From: Oscillospiraceae bacterium
Lineage (GTDB): Bacteria > Bacillota > Clostridia > Oscillospirales > Oscillospiraceae
Direction of reading: 5' to 3'
Length of the DNA stretch: 6,171 bases
Assembly (NCBI GenBank): GCA_021199595.1
Contig: JAJQHT010000239.1
Span: 1-6,171 of the forward strand
This document shows, piece by piece, positions 1-6,171 of the stretch. Position 1 is the stretch's first letter, and every line of letters begins with the position of its first letter. The notes below the pieces were generated by a model. That model had not been told where the DNA came from. It saw only the letters and a list, made by a program, of their open reading frames with translations, and did not search any database. Both the position numbers and the translations under genes were made by a program.

Positions 1-2
1 TA

Positions 3-68
3 GGCGGTGGCGGAGGGGTTCCCAGCGCATGGCTGAGTAAAAGGGATAGTCAGTTCGTTTTTTATTGA
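3..68 (+). CDS. Possible C-terminal tail of a gene entering from the left edge
   Basis: Frame 3 is open from the left edge to a TGA at 66-68. It would encode a short tail that starts with five glycines and ends in FVFY. Codon choice is ordinary and the stop lies about a dozen bases before the hairpin at 80-105, which would suit the end of a gene. However, only 21 codons are visible, no start can be seen, and the AT-rich second half looks intergenic. The opposite strand also has a 10-codon open stretch starting ATG at 30 and running off the edge, but without a ribosome binding site. Function cannot be assigned. Confidence 0.15.
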   Translation, partial: GGGGGVPSAWLSKRDSQFVFY

Positions 69-79
69 AAATAGTATCA

Positions 80-105
80 AACCCCGGCCCAAACAGGCCG
101 GGGTT
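80..105 (-). terminator. Strong GC-rich hairpin, probable terminator of the minus-strand unit
   Basis: AACCCCGGCC (80-89) and GGCCGGGGTT (96-105) form a perfect 10-bp stem with a 6-nt loop. Read on the minus strand, the stem is followed by a T-rich but interrupted stretch (TTTGATACTATTTT). On the plus strand the following bases are TTCGCATGGG, with no T run. This favours termination of minus-strand transcripts, either the protease operon ending at 334 or a separate small RNA from 113-242. The broken T tract makes it a less than ideal intrinsic terminator. Confidence 0.5.
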
Positions 106-242
106 CGCATGGGCTTAGGGGCAGCAAGCCACCAACGAGCAGCGGAAGTATATACCGAGGCATTGCTTGTTACAATTTGTTTGACCCGGAACGGTGTTGG
201 TAAAACAGTGCTGTTCAACGGTTCATACCTAAGCTGCAATGA
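106..242 (-). ncRNA. Candidate structured RNA (6S-like rod?) or structured 3' UTR
   Basis: Three helices nest correctly in this gene-free stretch: 113-119 with 228-234 (7 bp, GCTTAGG/CCTAAGC), 122-126 with 209-213 (5 bp) and 131-136 with 196-201 (6 bp). A fourth short one, 154-157 with 192-195, leaves a large one-sided bubble at 137-153. The result is an elongated rod with a closing stem, an internal bubble and an apical part, directly followed on the minus strand by the hairpin at 105-80. That order (rod, then terminator) resembles 6S RNA genes, but the rod of about 122-137 nt is shorter than usual Firmicute 6S RNA, and no good promoter was found on either strand. The region could equally be an untranslated tail of the protease mRNA. 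The strand is chosen only from the terminator. Confidence 0.28.
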
Positions 243-333
243 AGGGGGAATCGGCTTATCAAGAGAATTGACTGCGTACCAGAAATTCTGACATCTTCTA
301 TCATCCTGAATACAGCATGATTAAGAGAAGACG

Positions 334-3300
334 TTAATAACGGTAACTATCCAACAAGCCTGTATTGTCATCACAGGTCAGTGTGACGCCGCCCTGGAAC
401 CACGGCGTCTGAATGGAGCAAAGCGCTGTCATTCCGTGCTCTGTGTTTGCGTTGCTGCGGTAAAGCTCCGACGGCGACAGCCCGATAATCTCTGTCAAAC
501 CGGAGACGGAGGAGAAATTCATATCTCCGTAATTAGAGCGGAATGTTTCTTCAAGCAGGCCGAATCGCATTAGAAGCAAATCATAATGTATGTCACGATA
601 TTCGGCATAGTCGGCAAACACACCCGACGCAGACGATTGAAAGTCATACTCATAAAATTGATCCCCATTCTCTTTCAATCCATCATACCAGCCGGTGTAG
701 CCGTTGCGGGCGATCCTTCCCGTCAGATTGGTCAACGCATCGTCGTTCTGCGCCATATACATGGCCACATAGTTTTCAGCTGGAACTTCTATACTTTCGA
801 TCCCATCCGCCAGGGAAAGCGTTTTCCCATCGTAGGACAGTGCCACAATGCCATAGGATAATTTGCTGCCGGTGTTTTCGTAATACAAATAATCCAGGGC
901 CAGCCAAACCGGGTACTCCTCGTCCGCAGGCTGGTAGTCATCGCCGAGGCTGCTGGCATAGCGGAACAGACTGAACGCATTGGACGTATACGCCCAAGCG
1001 ACACCACAGTAGAGGGTCATTTCTTTTTCATCCGCCAGCACTGCTTCGGTGTCAGACGGTTCATAGACGGAGACGATCAGATTTGTGCTGGCATAATCCA
1101 AATCACCGGCGGCGAAGCTGCCGGGGTCTACCCGAAGCACCATCAGCTCGTTCGTGCCGTCTGAATCATAGTCATAGATGTCGGCGCACAGCAGACCCTT
1201 GATGCGCTGGGAGGAAAAGGCCTCACGGTAACGGTCCGTTGTAAAGTTGACATCGTAGGTTTCTGTTCCCGTGTTAATGACGCCATATTCGTCTACGAGG
1301 GAGTCGATTTGTTTTTTCAGTTGTGTTTCTTTCGTCATCTGCTCCATGACTTCATCAGAATCCAATACGGTGATGCTGACCGGTGTCATGGCAATGATGT
1401 TGAGTGAATACCACGCGGTACCGTCGCTTTCGACCTCCGAAAAAACAAGCGTACCACAATAATCTTCATATCCGCTGGCATAGACTGTAGCGAGGTATTC
1501 TGCTGTCCCTTCAAAGGCTTTAAACGTGCATTTTCCATTTTCGTCAGTATACAGGCGGAAAGATCCTTCGACAAAAGAGACATCCAACGCAACGGCTGCA
1601 CCGCTGATCGGCTCGCCGGTTTCAGCGTCGGTCACTTTTACGGTACAAGTCGTTTCCGCTCCCAAAATTCCGACATTTTCCAGTGCATCACAGACATCCT
1701 GGAACTGTTGTTCTGTTACCGTATCCTGTTCTTTCATATGATAAGCGGATGTGACGAGCGCATAGCCAAAATCAGTAAAACCGGCATCAGAAGGCAACAG
1801 CGACAGCGCAGCATAGAGCATATGGGACATGATATCCATCGAGTCATAGACGGAGATCCCCTCGCTGCGCCAGCGATTCCAGATTTGGTACATGGCATAG
1901 CTGGAAATGGTACTGCCGTAATGCCCTTCTCTCGCTTCTTTTTCGGCATTTTTGTAAGTGTCATCATATGCATAAAACTGACTGGTCGAGCCTAATTTTG
2001 GTGCTAAATTCCGGACAACGTTTTCCCAATCGGGATCAGATTCCGTCAGGTAGGCTTCCGATAATTCGCCAAAGACATCACTGAACGATTCATTCAACGC
2101 ATCTGTTTCAAGCGTCTTGTTCTCATATTTGACGATGCTTGTGGTAACGGCGTGGCTATATTCGTGAACGGTGACATTCCAATCCTCTGCATATTTTCCG
2201 TTCCCATCGTCATCTAGATAAAGAATCATAGCTATATCGCTGGTCGGAGTCGAATAGGTCAATACATTATCAACAACTATATCCTCTGTAGGTGAGCCAT
2301 TCTGGTCTCCCGCAGCAGAACAGACAAACATGGTCATACCGCCTGCGTCATTAAACCCCTTGTGGTCAAGCACCTCGTTGAAATAATCGTATGCCAGGGC
2401 CGCAGCACAGTAGATATCCTCCCCGATTGGCAAGTCATAAAAGAACAAATCGGCGCTCATGTAATAGGGGTCCGTCAACATGGAAACAAAAACAGTTTTC
2501 GTTTCCCACCATTTTAACTCTTCCCGCCAATTTGACTCTCGTAATTCGATTAAGCCAGCATCAACACTCACAATATGCGTATAGTAACCTTTTGCGTCGT
2601 AGAGGGCAAAATTTCTTACAGCGTCTATCGCATTGTACATCCCGGCAGCTTCGTCATATTCCATATAAAGCTCTGAATAATCTTCCGTGCCAACTGGCAG
2701 TGTTGACGTTGCCGCAACGGTTTCCCTTTCGTACAGGATAGAGCCGTCGTTTGCGTCTACCAGCACCTCGACTGCCGCAGTGGGCCTCAGACAATAGGCC
2801 AAATACGGCGCGTCATCCTCTTCCATATAAATGGTCAATTCAATGGAAACATCTGAGGAGGTACTCTCAGAATCTTCGTCGATCCCAAGGTATTCCAGAG
2901 CACAGGAGAGCGCATCAGATTCAGAAAGAGAGGGCGTGGTATCCAGTGATTCTATAGAAACACAGTCGCTGCTGGCTCCCCAGACGACACCCTCGGAATC
3001 CGTCAAGATGTGTAAACGATGACCATATACAGGGATACCGTTATAGATTTGCTGCAAGGAATAGTAGGTGTCCCCGTTCACTACATTTTCGGAGTCCAAT
3101 ACAACATCAATATCTGAGGAGCAAAACCCCAATTCCGTAGCGGCAGCAACCGCTTCCTCAGAAGATGTCACTAGTATTTTATTTTCTATATCATAAAGGC
3201 CATAGAAATCATCATTGGCATAGAGACCAAAACTTGGCGCTTCATCCTCTGCATCGGATAAAACAGAGGATGTCGTGGTGTCTAATCCACCCTCATCCGA

Positions 3301-3426
3301 ACTGCCATCTGCGGCAGTACTACCGCTTGGCATAAAACTCCCAATGGGGATCTGGTCCCAAACAATCGCTGCAATCAATACGATTGCTATTAATGAAACG
3401 ATTCCGCCGTATAATTTCCTGCCCAT
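334..3426 (-). CDS. M4-family (thermolysin-like) metallopeptidase, membrane-anchored, multidomain
   Basis: Predicted extracellular zinc endopeptidase of 1030 residues, counted from the ATG at 3426. A basic start (MGRK) and a hydrophobic segment (about 8-23) lack a lipobox or clear AxA site, so it may be a permanent anchor; a Ser/Asp/Gly-rich linker follows (about 30-65). Residues about 70-155 resemble the FTP propeptide domain and 165-235 a PepSY domain, both usual inhibitory or chaperone regions of M4 proenzymes. The catalytic region spans about 315-590. It has HEYSH at 421-425 (two zinc histidines and the catalytic Glu) and NESFSD at 445-450, whose Glu446 is the third zinc ligand. GHYGS around His502 matches the thermolysin His231 region, so the enzyme should be active. 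A Cna-B or carboxypeptidase-regulatory-like beta domain follows (about 592-682). The C-terminal 330 residues carry a DYDSDG acidic loop (752-757) like that of the upstream lipoprotein. The total is roughly twice a typical thermolysin precursor. It is the second gene of the operon, starting 41 nt after the lipoprotein stop. Confidence 0.9.
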   Translation of the reverse strand: MGRKLYGGIVSLIAIVLIAAIVWDQIPIGSFMPSGSTAADGSSDEGGLDTTTSSVLSDAEDEAPSFGLYANDDFYGLYDIENKILVTSSEEAVAAATELGFCSSDIDVVLDSENVVNGDTYYSLQQIYNGIPVYGHRLHILTDSEGVVWGASSDCVSIESLDTTPSLSESDALSCALEYLGIDEDSESTSSDVSIELTIYMEEDDAPYLAYCLRPTAAVEVLVDANDGSILYERETVAATSTLPVGTEDYSELYMEYDEAAGMYNAIDAVRNFALYDAKGYYTHIVSVDAGLIELRESNWREELKWWETKTVFVSMLTDPYYMSADLFFYDLPIGEDIYCAAALAYDYFNEVLDHKGFNDAGGMTMFVCSAAGDQNGSPTEDIVVDNVLTYSTPTSDIAMILYLDDDGNGKYAEDWNVTVHEYSHAVTTSIVKYENKTLETDALNESFSDVFGELSEAYLTESDPDWENVVRNLAPKLGSTSQFYAYDDTYKNAEKEAREGHYGSTISSYAMYQIWNRWRSEGISVYDSMDIMSHMLYAALSLLPSDAGFTDFGYALVTSAYHMKEQDTVTEQQFQDVCDALENVGILGAETTCTVKVTDAETGEPISGAAVALDVSFVEGSFRLYTDENGKCTFKAFEGTAEYLATVYASGYEDYCGTLVFSEVESDGTAWYSLNIIAMTPVSITVLDSDEVMEQMTKETQLKKQIDSLVDEYGVINTGTETYDVNFTTDRYREAFSSQRIKGLLCADIYDYDSDGTNELMVLRVDPGSFAAGDLDYASTNLIVSVYEPSDTEAVLADEKEMTLYCGVAWAYTSNAFSLFRYASSLGDDYQPADEEYPVWLALDYLYYENTGSKLSYGIVALSYDGKTLSLADGIESIEVPAENYVAMYMAQNDDALTNLTGRIARNGYTGWYDGLKENGDQFYEYDFQSSASGVFADYAEYRDIHYDLLLMRFGLLEETFRSNYGDMNFSSVSGLTEIIGLSPSELYRSNANTEHGMTALCSIQTPWFQGGVTLTCDDNTGLLDSYRY

Positions 3427-3433
3427 ATGCGAT

Positions 3434-3439
3434 CCCTCC
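3434..3439 (-). promoter_or_regulatory. Shine-Dalgarno (GGAGGG) that decides the protease start
   Basis: GGAGGG read on the minus strand lies 7 nt before the ATG at 3426-3424. An earlier in-frame ATG at 3471 overlaps the lipoprotein stop (ATGA) but has no good ribosome binding site. It would also put fifteen mostly polar and acidic residues in front of the basic, hydrophobic leader. The 3426 start is therefore preferred. Confidence 0.75.
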
Positions 3440-3467
3440 GTCTCTGTATTGTCTGTCACCTGTACTC

Positions 3468-4373
3468 TCATCCAGCCCCGCCATTCAGCACAGCCTTTGT
3501 CTCCTCCACCGTGCCAACTGTCTTAACTACATTCCCTAGGACGGTGGACTGGTAATTATAGTACTCCATTCCCATTTTCCAGGGATCTTGCTGTTCCACC
3601 CATTCTGCCGCCGAAACAGCGTCCCCGTCGATGCGATACGCATCGTCCTTGTAAGTCGGCTCTGATACGGTACGCACCCGCTGGAATGTGCCGTTCATAA
3701 ATTCAAAATAATAGTAACTGCTGTCTTCGTACAACCCCTGCACCATGTAAATTTTCCCGTCGTATGTTGTATACCCCACAAACAGGTTATTGGAGTTTGT
3801 GCAAATAACATTGGTGTATATGTACCCGGACTCCCTCCAGTCGTTCCAGTAGCCTTCCTCCGTTTGAATTTCCGGAGAGTAAACCAGGGTGGCCTCTCCG
3901 TCGATATACGCCCAAACGACAGCGAACACCTCTTGTCCATAGGAGGTATCTTCGTTGTGAATGGCAAGTAAAAGCTCCTCCTGTCCGTCCCCGTCGAAAT
4001 CCAGCAGTTGCGCAAGGTAAACGCCGCTCAGTCGGTACCCACCCTGATAAATGTCATGTACATAGGCGCCTTCTCCATATTCCAGCTCGTAGTCCTCAAG
4101 GATTTGGACGTAGGCGGCATACATCGCGCTGTTGGGTTCAGTTTCTGCTTCCGTCTGAGCTTCCTCCTGGACGGATTCCATTTGCGTATTGTTGCTGTCG
4201 GTGGAATTGGTATCCGTTTCGACTGAATCGGTTTGGGTTTCTGCTGTCACAACAGTTACAGCAGCATCTGTGTCGTCAGACGCGGTCAGATATCCACTGA
4301 CGGGAATCGCCGCGCAGGAGGTCAGCAGCGCAGAAGCCATGCAAATCATAAAAAGTCTCAAAAAATGTTTCAT
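3468..4373 (-). CDS. Secreted lipoprotein with a DxDxDG (VCBS/FG-GAP-like) module
   Basis: Predicted surface lipoprotein of 301 residues from the ATG at 4373. The leader MKHFLRLF plus a hydrophobic run ends in the lipobox LTSC, with the lipidated Cys at residue 20. A 60-residue linker rich in Thr, Glu, Asp and Ser follows, a typical spacer away from the membrane. The folded part (about 83-300) contains DFDGDGQEELLLA (acidic loop from residue 125), as found in VCBS/FG-GAP-like calcium-binding repeats, and a Tyr-rich stretch. No catalytic motif was seen and the specific function is unknown. Start choice: ATG at 4424 and TTG at 4451 are in frame upstream but would give an unusually long, partly acidic leader. 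The 4373 ATG itself has only a weak, distant AAAGGA, so the start is moderately certain. The gene leads the operon with the M4 protease, and its stop overlaps an unused ATG of that gene by 4 nt. It could be a partner, substrate receptor or anchor for the protease. Confidence 0.85.
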   Translation of the reverse strand: MKHFLRLFMICMASALLTSCAAIPVSGYLTASDDTDAAVTVVTAETQTDSVETDTNSTDSNNTQMESVQEEAQTEAETEPNSAMYAAYVQILEDYELEYGEGAYVHDIYQGGYRLSGVYLAQLLDFDGDGQEELLLAIHNEDTSYGQEVFAVVWAYIDGEATLVYSPEIQTEEGYWNDWRESGYIYTNVICTNSNNLFVGYTTYDGKIYMVQGLYEDSSYYYFEFMNGTFQRVRTVSEPTYKDDAYRIDGDAVSAAEWVEQQDPWKMGMEYYNYQSTVLGNVVKTVGTVEETKAVLNGGAG

Positions 4374-4431
4374 AATGGTGGATACCCAATCCTTTGCCTG
4401 CGGGGTGACAGCCCCAGCTTCCATAAGCTCA

Positions 4432-4476
4432 ATTCTATGGTAGCAGAGCAAGAGAGGATTTGTGTGAAATTGTCAA
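4432..4476 (-). promoter_or_regulatory. Possible promoter elements of the lipoprotein-protease operon
   Basis: Read on the minus strand there is a perfect TTGACA at 4476-4471 and a TAGAAT (5/6 match to TATAAT) at 4437-4432. They are 33 bp apart, too far to work together. TAGAAT would place the transcript start near 4425 and give a leader of about 52 nt to the lipoprotein ATG, but its -35 region is poor. TTGACA at normal spacing meets only TCTTGC. A promoter must lie in this region, but which element is real cannot be decided by eye. Confidence 0.25.
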
Positions 4477-4505
4477 AAATAGCGGAACGAATGTAACAAT
4501 TGGAT

Positions 4506-4550
4506 TTGTGGCAAAAGTTGTGGCACTTTTTATCGAAAAGTGTGCCACAA
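4506..4550. promoter_or_regulatory. Candidate operator: three TTGTGGCA boxes, two direct and one inverted
   Basis: TTGTGGCA occurs at 4506-4513 and 4518-4525, with starts 12 bp apart, and inverted (TGCCACAA) at 4543-4550. The second and third copies extend into an imperfect palindrome (TTGTGGCACTTTT facing AAAAGTGTGCCACAA) around an AT-rich centre. A degenerate copy, CTGTGGCT, lies at 4562-4569. The cluster sits between two divergent genes, upstream of the promoter at 4589-4597. It suits binding of a dimeric helix-turn-helix protein, plausibly the adjacent regulator. The palindrome could also fold as an RNA hairpin, but it lacks a clean T tract as a terminator and lies outside the likely transcripts. 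Confidence 0.45.
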
Positions 4551-4588
4551 TTACGCGCTGGCTGTGGCTGCAAAAGCAAAGCGGAATA

Positions 4589-4597
4589 TGGTATAAT
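4589..4597 (+). promoter_or_regulatory. Extended -10 promoter of the regulator gene
   Basis: TGGTATAAT is a perfect TGn extended -10 element. The -35 region is poor (CTGCAA at 4568-4573, 18-bp spacing), as is common for extended -10 promoters. The start would be near 4604, giving a leader of about 33 nt to the ATG at 4637. Only about 15 nt would precede the ATG at 4619, which supports the later start. Confidence 0.65.
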
Positions 4598-4636
4598 TAT
4601 CATTATTATTAACAAACAATGGGGGCGGCACACAGT

Positions 4637-6106
4637 ATGTCCAAGTTTTCCTTTTATCTGAAAGAGCTGCTGGAGCAACAGGGTGAACCAATCACCAAAA
4701 TTGCCCAAAACGCCAAGGTGGACCGCACTTCCATCCACAAGGCGTTAAACGACAAGCGGATTTTGCCGTACACCTCTCTGCGCCGTCTGACGCAATATTT
4801 ACAGCTGACGCTGCCCCAGATCCGGGAACTGAACCGATACTATGAAATGCTGCTTCAGGGGGAAGATATTTTCTATATCCAGGAAGAAATTCGGGTACTG
4901 CTCTCCTGCCTGTCGCAAATGACCTTCTCGGCACATCCCCTTTCTGTCTCTACAGATGCCGCCGTTTCGGTGCCCTCCAGCCTGCTTTACGGTCACTCCC
5001 AGGTGGACGCCACCATCCGCACCATCCTTTACAGCGAAACGGCCAGGGAGGATGCGGCGATTTACCTCTCTCTTCCGCCCGGAATGACTGCGCCGGACGA
5101 GCTACAGCACCTGTGGGACAGTGGCCGCTGCTTCACCGCCTACCAGCTGGCTGCTTTCCTGCCAAACCACGCAGGGAAGAGCACGGCCCTTGCCAATCTG
5201 CGGCTGCTCCAGATGGTGATCCCCATGGCGTTGAGCTCCCGTGGGCAATACCATGCGTATTACTACTTCGCCAACCACAAGGACACCGCCTCCCTAGACC
5301 CCTTGCCCTATTTTATTCTGACGCCGAATTACCTTATTCGATCAGATGAAAAAGGCTCCGTGGCCCACATCATAACGGACCCGGAGCTGATCGCCCTGTA
5401 CCACAACCATTTTTCCCAGCTGATGCGGGAGTGCCAGCCCCTGACCTCCTACGCCAACGACGTTGGCAGCGTGTTGGAAGCCTATATGGACAACACCAGC
5501 GACACAGGCTATTACACCATGATGACCCAACCCTGCTTTGGCCGCTACTACACCAGAGAATTGATCGAATGCTGCTACCGTCCGGGCATCCCGGAGCGCG
5601 ACACCCTGGTGGAGCTGAGCGACCGGCGTTTTGCGCGGCTCCGCAGCCTGAACAAAAATTACAACACTGTTTTTACCGAGGCGGGCCTTCGCCAGTTTGC
5701 GGCGGACGGCGTAGCGGCCGACCTGCCGCCGGAGCTGGTGCTGCCCGGCACCGTTCCCATCCGCCTGGCGCTGCTGCGGCAGCTGCGCCAGGACATTGCG
5801 GCGGGCGTTGTCGTGGGCTGCATCGCTGACACCAGCCGACTGGACATCCCCGGCTACCTGACCCTGACCGCCGACCCGCAGTTTGGCCTTCATCTTTATG
5901 CCATTCAGGGGTTCCCCAAGGGCTCCTACGCCTGTAATCTCCACATTCAGGAGGCCAGCATCGGGCAGAGCTTTTGCAGTTTTATCAAATCTCTGCCAGA
6001 CAGCGAATTGGTCTACCCCAAAGAGCACACCCTGTCCATCCTGGACAGACTAATCGACCAGCTGCAAGCCAGTCTGGCAGAACGAGAGGAAGAGCATCAT
6101 GATTGA
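4637..6106 (+). CDS. Helix-turn-helix (Cro/C1-type) protein with a large uncharacterised C-terminal region
   Basis: Predicted cytoplasmic DNA-binding regulator of 489 residues. Residues 1-75 look like a Cro/C1 (XRE-type) domain: helix 2 around ITKIAQNAK (19-27), a turn at VDR, and a recognition helix about 31-39 (TSIHKALND). A helical stretch follows to about 95. The remaining 390 residues match no domain I can name. They have no membrane segment, signal peptide or obvious enzyme motif, and may be a sensor or oligomerisation region. This is far longer than a simple XRE repressor (about 70-120 residues, or 200-300 with a sensor). The ATG at 4637 is preferred because GGGGGCGG (4621-4628) precedes it by 8 nt. 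An in-frame ATG at 4619 would add six residues, but only about 15 nt and no Shine-Dalgarno would precede it. The gene diverges from the lipoprotein-protease operon, with a repeated box between them, so auto- and cross-regulation are plausible. Its stop overlaps the next start by 8 nt. Base composition rises strongly in GC through its second half. Confidence 0.88.
   Translation: MSKFSFYLKELLEQQGEPITKIAQNAKVDRTSIHKALNDKRILPYTSLRRLTQYLQLTLPQIRELNRYYEMLLQGEDIFYIQEEIRVLLSCLSQMTFSAHPLSVSTDAAVSVPSSLLYGHSQVDATIRTILYSETAREDAAIYLSLPPGMTAPDELQHLWDSGRCFTAYQLAAFLPNHAGKSTALANLRLLQMVIPMALSSRGQYHAYYYFANHKDTASLDPLPYFILTPNYLIRSDEKGSVAHIITDPELIALYHNHFSQLMRECQPLTSYANDVGSVLEAYMDNTSDTGYYTMMTQPCFGRYYTRELIECCYRPGIPERDTLVELSDRRFARLRSLNKNYNTVFTEAGLRQFAADGVAADLPPELVLPGTVPIRLALLRQLRQDIAAGVVVGCIADTSRLDIPGYLTLTADPQFGLHLYAIQGFPKGSYACNLHIQEASIGQSFCSFIKSLPDSELVYPKEHTLSILDRLIDQLQASLAEREEEHHD
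6085..6090 (+). promoter_or_regulatory. Shine-Dalgarno of the downstream partial gene
   Basis: AGAGGA lies inside the last codons of the regulator gene, 8 nt before the ATG at 6099. It supports that ATG as a real, translationally coupled start. Confidence 0.6.
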
Positions 6107-6171
6107 CTCCAACCACCTTTGCCCCGGCTGCATGGAGCGTTGGGAGGACACAAGTACGCCCTGCCCCCATT
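6099..6171 (+). CDS. Partial zinc-ribbon protein, possibly a zinc-ribbon Ser/Thr kinase (N-terminus only)
   Basis: Twenty-four codons are visible before the right edge. The sequence starts MIDSNH and contains LCPGCM, then TPCPH, the first CxxC pair and the beginning of a second Cys pair of a zinc ribbon (Cys8, Cys11, Cys22). From family knowledge, many Clostridia encode Ser/Thr protein kinases that begin with just such a ribbon (a CPxCM-type knuckle, then CPHCG) before a Pro-rich link and the kinase P-loop. The identity is thus a reasoned guess, since no kinase residue is in view. Other zinc-ribbon proteins are possible. The start overlaps the regulator stop by 8 nt (ATGATTGA) and has a good ribosome binding site, so both genes should be in one operon. 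Confidence 0.6.
   Translation, partial: MIDSNHLCPGCMERWEDTSTPCPH

Noticed and set aside
113..234. SRP RNA or tmRNA as the identity of the structured region.
   Set aside because: The conserved SRP tetraloop region (GGAAG...AGCAGCC) and the tRNA-like CCA end of tmRNA are both absent on either strand.
109..291. A 60-codon plus-strand open frame with a GVGKT string resembling a Walker A motif.
   Set aside because: There is no proper ribosome binding site. The string lacks the rest of an ATPase, the frame is short, and it overlaps the nested inverted repeats, so it is more likely chance in a structured non-coding region.
543..974. A 143-codon plus-strand open frame within the protease gene.
   Set aside because: It is a His/Arg/Pro-rich shadow of the protease reading frame on the opposite strand, without a ribosome binding site.
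4518..4550. The imperfect palindrome read as an intrinsic terminator.
   Set aside because: The stem has a 2-nt bulge and no T run on either side. It also lies upstream of both transcripts' likely starts, so an operator is the better reading.
4370..4738. A 122-codon minus-strand open frame spanning the divergent promoter region.
   Set aside because: It runs through the extended -10 promoter, the repeated boxes and the start of the regulator gene, and has no recognisable domain.
5342..6028. A 228-codon minus-strand open frame inside the regulator gene.
   Set aside because: It lies opposite a well-supported gene with a promoter and ribosome binding site. GC-rich coding DNA commonly leaves long antisense frames, and the product is rich in Ala, Gly, Val and Gln without recognisable domains.

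Overview
The window looks like chromosomal DNA from an anaerobic gut-type Firmicute (class Clostridia, most likely Oscillospiraceae or a relative). The grounds are indirect: a lipoprotein with a Gram-positive style lipobox, a membrane-anchored thermolysin-type protease, Shine-Dalgarno sequences of the GGAGGG/AGAGGA type, a perfect extended -10 promoter, and the first codons of a zinc-ribbon protein of the kind that precedes Ser/Thr kinase domains in these bacteria. No mobile element, CRISPR array, tRNA or rRNA was seen.

Layout. Positions 1-333 hold no convincing protein gene. They contain a strong GC-rich hairpin (80-105) and, next to it, nested complementary segments (113-234) that suggest a structured RNA or a structured 3' untranslated region on the minus strand. 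A two-gene minus-strand operon fills 334-4373. It reads first a small lipoprotein (4373-3468) and then a large M4-family (thermolysin-like) metallopeptidase (3426-334). Positions 4374-4636 are a divergent regulatory region with a clear promoter for the rightward gene and three copies of an 8-bp box (TTGTGGCA), two direct and one inverted. A rightward gene (4637-6106) encodes a 489-residue protein with an N-terminal Cro/C1-type helix-turn-helix and a long C-terminal region I do not recognise. Its stop codon overlaps the start of a partial gene (6099 to the right edge) that begins with a CxxC...CxxH segment typical of a zinc ribbon.

How the parts may work together (inference). The lipoprotein and the protease would both sit on the outer face of the membrane. 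They share a module centred on a DxDxDG acidic loop, so they may bind the same partner, Ca2+ or one another. The divergent regulator is well placed to control the surface operon and itself through the repeated boxes. The translationally coupled downstream gene, possibly a zinc-ribbon Ser/Thr kinase, would add a signalling input. The whole may be a sense-and-secrete locus: cytoplasmic regulator plus kinase on one side, surface protease plus lipoprotein on the other. The architecture is not one I can match to a named system.
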